From the NCBI GenBank assembly GCA_020050375.1, contig JAGVKR010000698.1, positions 1 through 6,426 of the forward strand: a stretch of 6,426 nucleotides of DNA, in the 5' to 3' direction. A program made the translations under genes and the position numbers. This document shows positions 5,310 to 6,426 of the stretch, piece after piece. A model generated the notes under the pieces. That model worked only from the letters and a program-made list of their open reading frames with translations. It was not told the origin of the DNA and made no database searches. Source of the DNA: Planctomycetales bacterium (GTDB taxonomy: Bacteria > Planctomycetota > Planctomycetia > Planctomycetales > Planctomycetaceae). Position 1 is the stretch's first letter; every line of letters starts with the position of its first letter.

Positions 5310-5924
5310 ATGCTCGAAGTCGAACAATCTGCCGACGCAAGCTCCTTGCGGGCCGGTGATCTCCGATTGACGTTTCGATACGAACGCGACCGGTGGCGGC
5401 ATGAATTGGCGGTTCGAAGCGAATCGGGCTGGCAAACCATTCTGACTTCAATCGAAGGCTCGCCCGATGAGGCCCTCCCCCCCAGCCCTTCGTTTCAAGA
5501 TCTTAGACTCGAACGGATCGACGACGAGACGGGAGAATTTCAATTGTTCGGCCAGGCGGGCCATGCGGTCTATTCGGCGGCGATCCGTTTCGACGGGCGA
5601 TCGCAAACGATCTCGTTCGACATCGCCGCCCGCGCTCAGCGCGATAGGGCAGAAAGATGCGCGACAAGCCTCTATGAATTGTCGCCACTGGTCAACGCCT
5701 CTGAAATCGGAATTGCGGAAAACGTGTTGCTTTCCGCTGGTTGCGGCTCCCTGGTTTTGTCGGCGTCGCTGGGCACGGTCGCCGACTCATCCGCTCCTGC
5801 ATCAGGGGCTGATTTGCACAGGACGATTGTCATCGGTTGCCGTTCTGAAGCGACGTCAGGCGACGCTCCCCCCCCTAGAAACGCCCGCTGGCAATACGCG
5901 TTCCGGCTCGTTCGGCGGCCTTGA
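5310..5924 (+). CDS. Hypothetical protein, 204 residues, predicted cytosolic
   Basis: I do not recognise this protein. The ATG at 5310 is the first start after palindromic repeat copy B; only a weak GGAAA lies about 14 bases upstream. The N-terminal half alternates hydrophobic and charged residues (LRLTFRYERDRWRHELAV at 18-35, then FQLFGQAGHAVYSAAIRF at 77-94 and QTISFDIAAR at 99-108), which suggests an antiparallel beta fold. The second half (VLLSAGCGSLVLSASLG, 139-155, then RTIVIGC, 171-177) also looks strand-rich and ends with WQYAFRLVRRP. There is no signal peptide, membrane segment or catalytic motif that I can see. It has its own likely promoter and is divergent from the radical SAM gene. 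A run of eight C residues (5868-5875) near the 3' end is a possible slippage site. The coding call rests on length, codon pattern and context. Confidence 0.65.
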   Translation: MLEVEQSADASSLRAGDLRLTFRYERDRWRHELAVRSESGWQTILTSIEGSPDEALPPSPSFQDLRLERIDDETGEFQLFGQAGHAVYSAAIRFDGRSQTISFDIAARAQRDRAERCATSLYELSPLVNASEIGIAENVLLSAGCGSLVLSASLGTVADSSAPASGADLHRTIVIGCRSEATSGDAPPPRNARWQYAFRLVRRP

Positions 5925-6008
5925 TTTCGCCTGCCGGATCAATCAGAATGCGCGAGACCGAAACGCTGCGCTGCACGACTCTTGTGTCGCGTTTTCGGGA
6001 TCGTAAAC

Positions 6009-6015
6009 GAAGGGA
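6009..6015 (+). promoter_or_regulatory. Ribosome binding site of the 6020 gene
   Basis: GAAGGGA lies four bases before the ATG at 6020. Together with the peptidase site it is one of only two convincing Shine-Dalgarno sequences in the window, and it supports the start of a gene whose end is not visible. Confidence 0.6.
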
Positions 6016-6019
6016 CAGC

Positions 6020-6426
6020 ATGCCGTTCGATCAGGTCGAGAAGCTCAAAAAGCAATTCACGGACAAGTACGTCGAGGTCGATGCGTCGGTGGCTGAGCTG
6101 CGTCGGTTTCAGGGGCTGACCGGGGTCGTGAAGACGGTCAACATGGGGGGCCGGGCTCTCGTCCAGTTCGACCACCCGGTTGACATCAGTTGGTACGACA
6201 TCGAGCCGTCGTACCTCAAGGTCGTCGACAAGCCGATCAAGAAGGCCGCGCCGGCCAAAGAAGCAAAAGAAAACCCAGAGGCCGAGAAGAAACCGGCCGC
6301 AGCCGCCAAGGCGCCTGCGGCGAAACCAGCCGGAAAGATGAGTCCGCTGGAAATGGCCCGCGCGCAGGGAGCCGCCGGAGCTGCGCCCGCCGCCGCACCT
6401 GCCCCAAAGGCGCCTGCCGCAGTCGG
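6020..6426 (+). CDS. Conserved small protein with SH3/KOW-like core and Lys/Ala/Pro-rich tail (3' truncated)
   Basis: The ATG at 6020 follows GAAGGGA (6009-6015) at four bases, a good ribosome site, and the frame is open to the window end (135 codons, no stop). Residues 1-28 (MPFDQVEKLKKQFTDKYVEV and on) look helical and then charged. Residues 29-69 (FQGLTGVVKTVNMGGRALVQ, then FDHPVDISWYDIEPSYLKVV) have the glycine and hydrophobic pattern of a small SH3-like or KOW-like barrel. Residues 70-106 are a Lys/Ala/Pro/Glu-rich linker, KMSPLEMARAQGA (106-118) may be a short helix, and an Ala/Pro tail follows. I recall similar short proteins of unknown function in planctomycetes, which I could not check. 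The core suggests nucleic-acid or protein binding, as inference only. It lies 95 bases after the 5310 gene in the same direction. Confidence 0.75.
   Translation, partial: MPFDQVEKLKKQFTDKYVEVDASVAELRRFQGLTGVVKTVNMGGRALVQFDHPVDISWYDIEPSYLKVVDKPIKKAAPAKEAKENPEAEKKPAAAAKAPAAKPAGKMSPLEMARAQGAAGAAPAAAPAPKAPAAV

Noticed and set aside
5921..5949. TTGATT, 17 bases, CAGAAT as a promoter for the 6020 gene
   Set aside because: The -10 matches only four of six and the element overlaps the stop codon of the 5310 gene; too weak to list, though cotranscription or this promoter remain the only visible options.

Overview
The window (high GC, short intergenic gaps) looks like a chromosomal segment of a planctomycete. 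Three things suggest this. Two families of intergenic palindromic repeats resemble ones I recall as scattered through planctomycete genomes: the 'CTTTCGCTCCGCGAAAG' element, and the element whose spurious translation reads RNSEFGVRNS. The partial last gene resembles a small protein I recall mainly from that phylum. Several genes also lack a clear Shine-Dalgarno sequence. The assignment comes from pattern memory and was not checked by a search.

Layout, left to right. (1) The C-terminal end of a creatininase-family amidohydrolase (+) ends at 187. A perfect 14-bp GC-rich hairpin (211-244) separates it from the convergent gene on its right. (2) A secreted trypsin-like serine peptidase of 512 residues (-, 271-1809) has a signal peptide, an Asp/Gln repeat encoded by a 15-bp tandem repeat, a Lys/Ser-rich and Gly-rich linker, and an intact His/Asp/Ser triad. 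(3) A 324-bp divergent intergenic region follows. (4) serC, phosphoserine aminotransferase (+, 2134-3216). (5) An MTA/SAH-nucleosidase-like or HpnG-like phosphorylase-superfamily protein (+, 3324-4082), probably cotranscribed with serC; the gap holds the first copy of a nested palindrome. (6) An imperfect palindrome ending in seven T residues (4081-4172) lies between convergent genes. (7) A spore-photoproduct-lyase-like radical SAM protein (-, 4172-5032) has an unusual C-x6-C-x3-C cluster motif. (8) A divergent promoter region (about 5131-5217) carries the same 14-bp -10 sequence facing both ways; the second copy of the nested palindrome begins right at the predicted start of the rightward transcript. 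(9) A 204-residue protein of unknown function (+, 5310-5924). (10) The start of a small conserved protein with an SH3/KOW-like core and a Lys/Ala/Pro-rich tail (+, 6020 to the window end, incomplete).

The genes do not form one pathway. SerC makes phosphoserine for serine and one-carbon metabolism. The nucleosidase-like protein would recycle adenosylated by-products, so a loose methyl-cycle link between the two is possible but inferred. The rest look like independent housekeeping or lineage-specific genes. I see no CRISPR, transposase, phage, toxin-antitoxin, tRNA or rRNA signal. The most unusual items are the radical SAM cysteine spacing, the nested palindrome pair, and the mirrored promoter elements.
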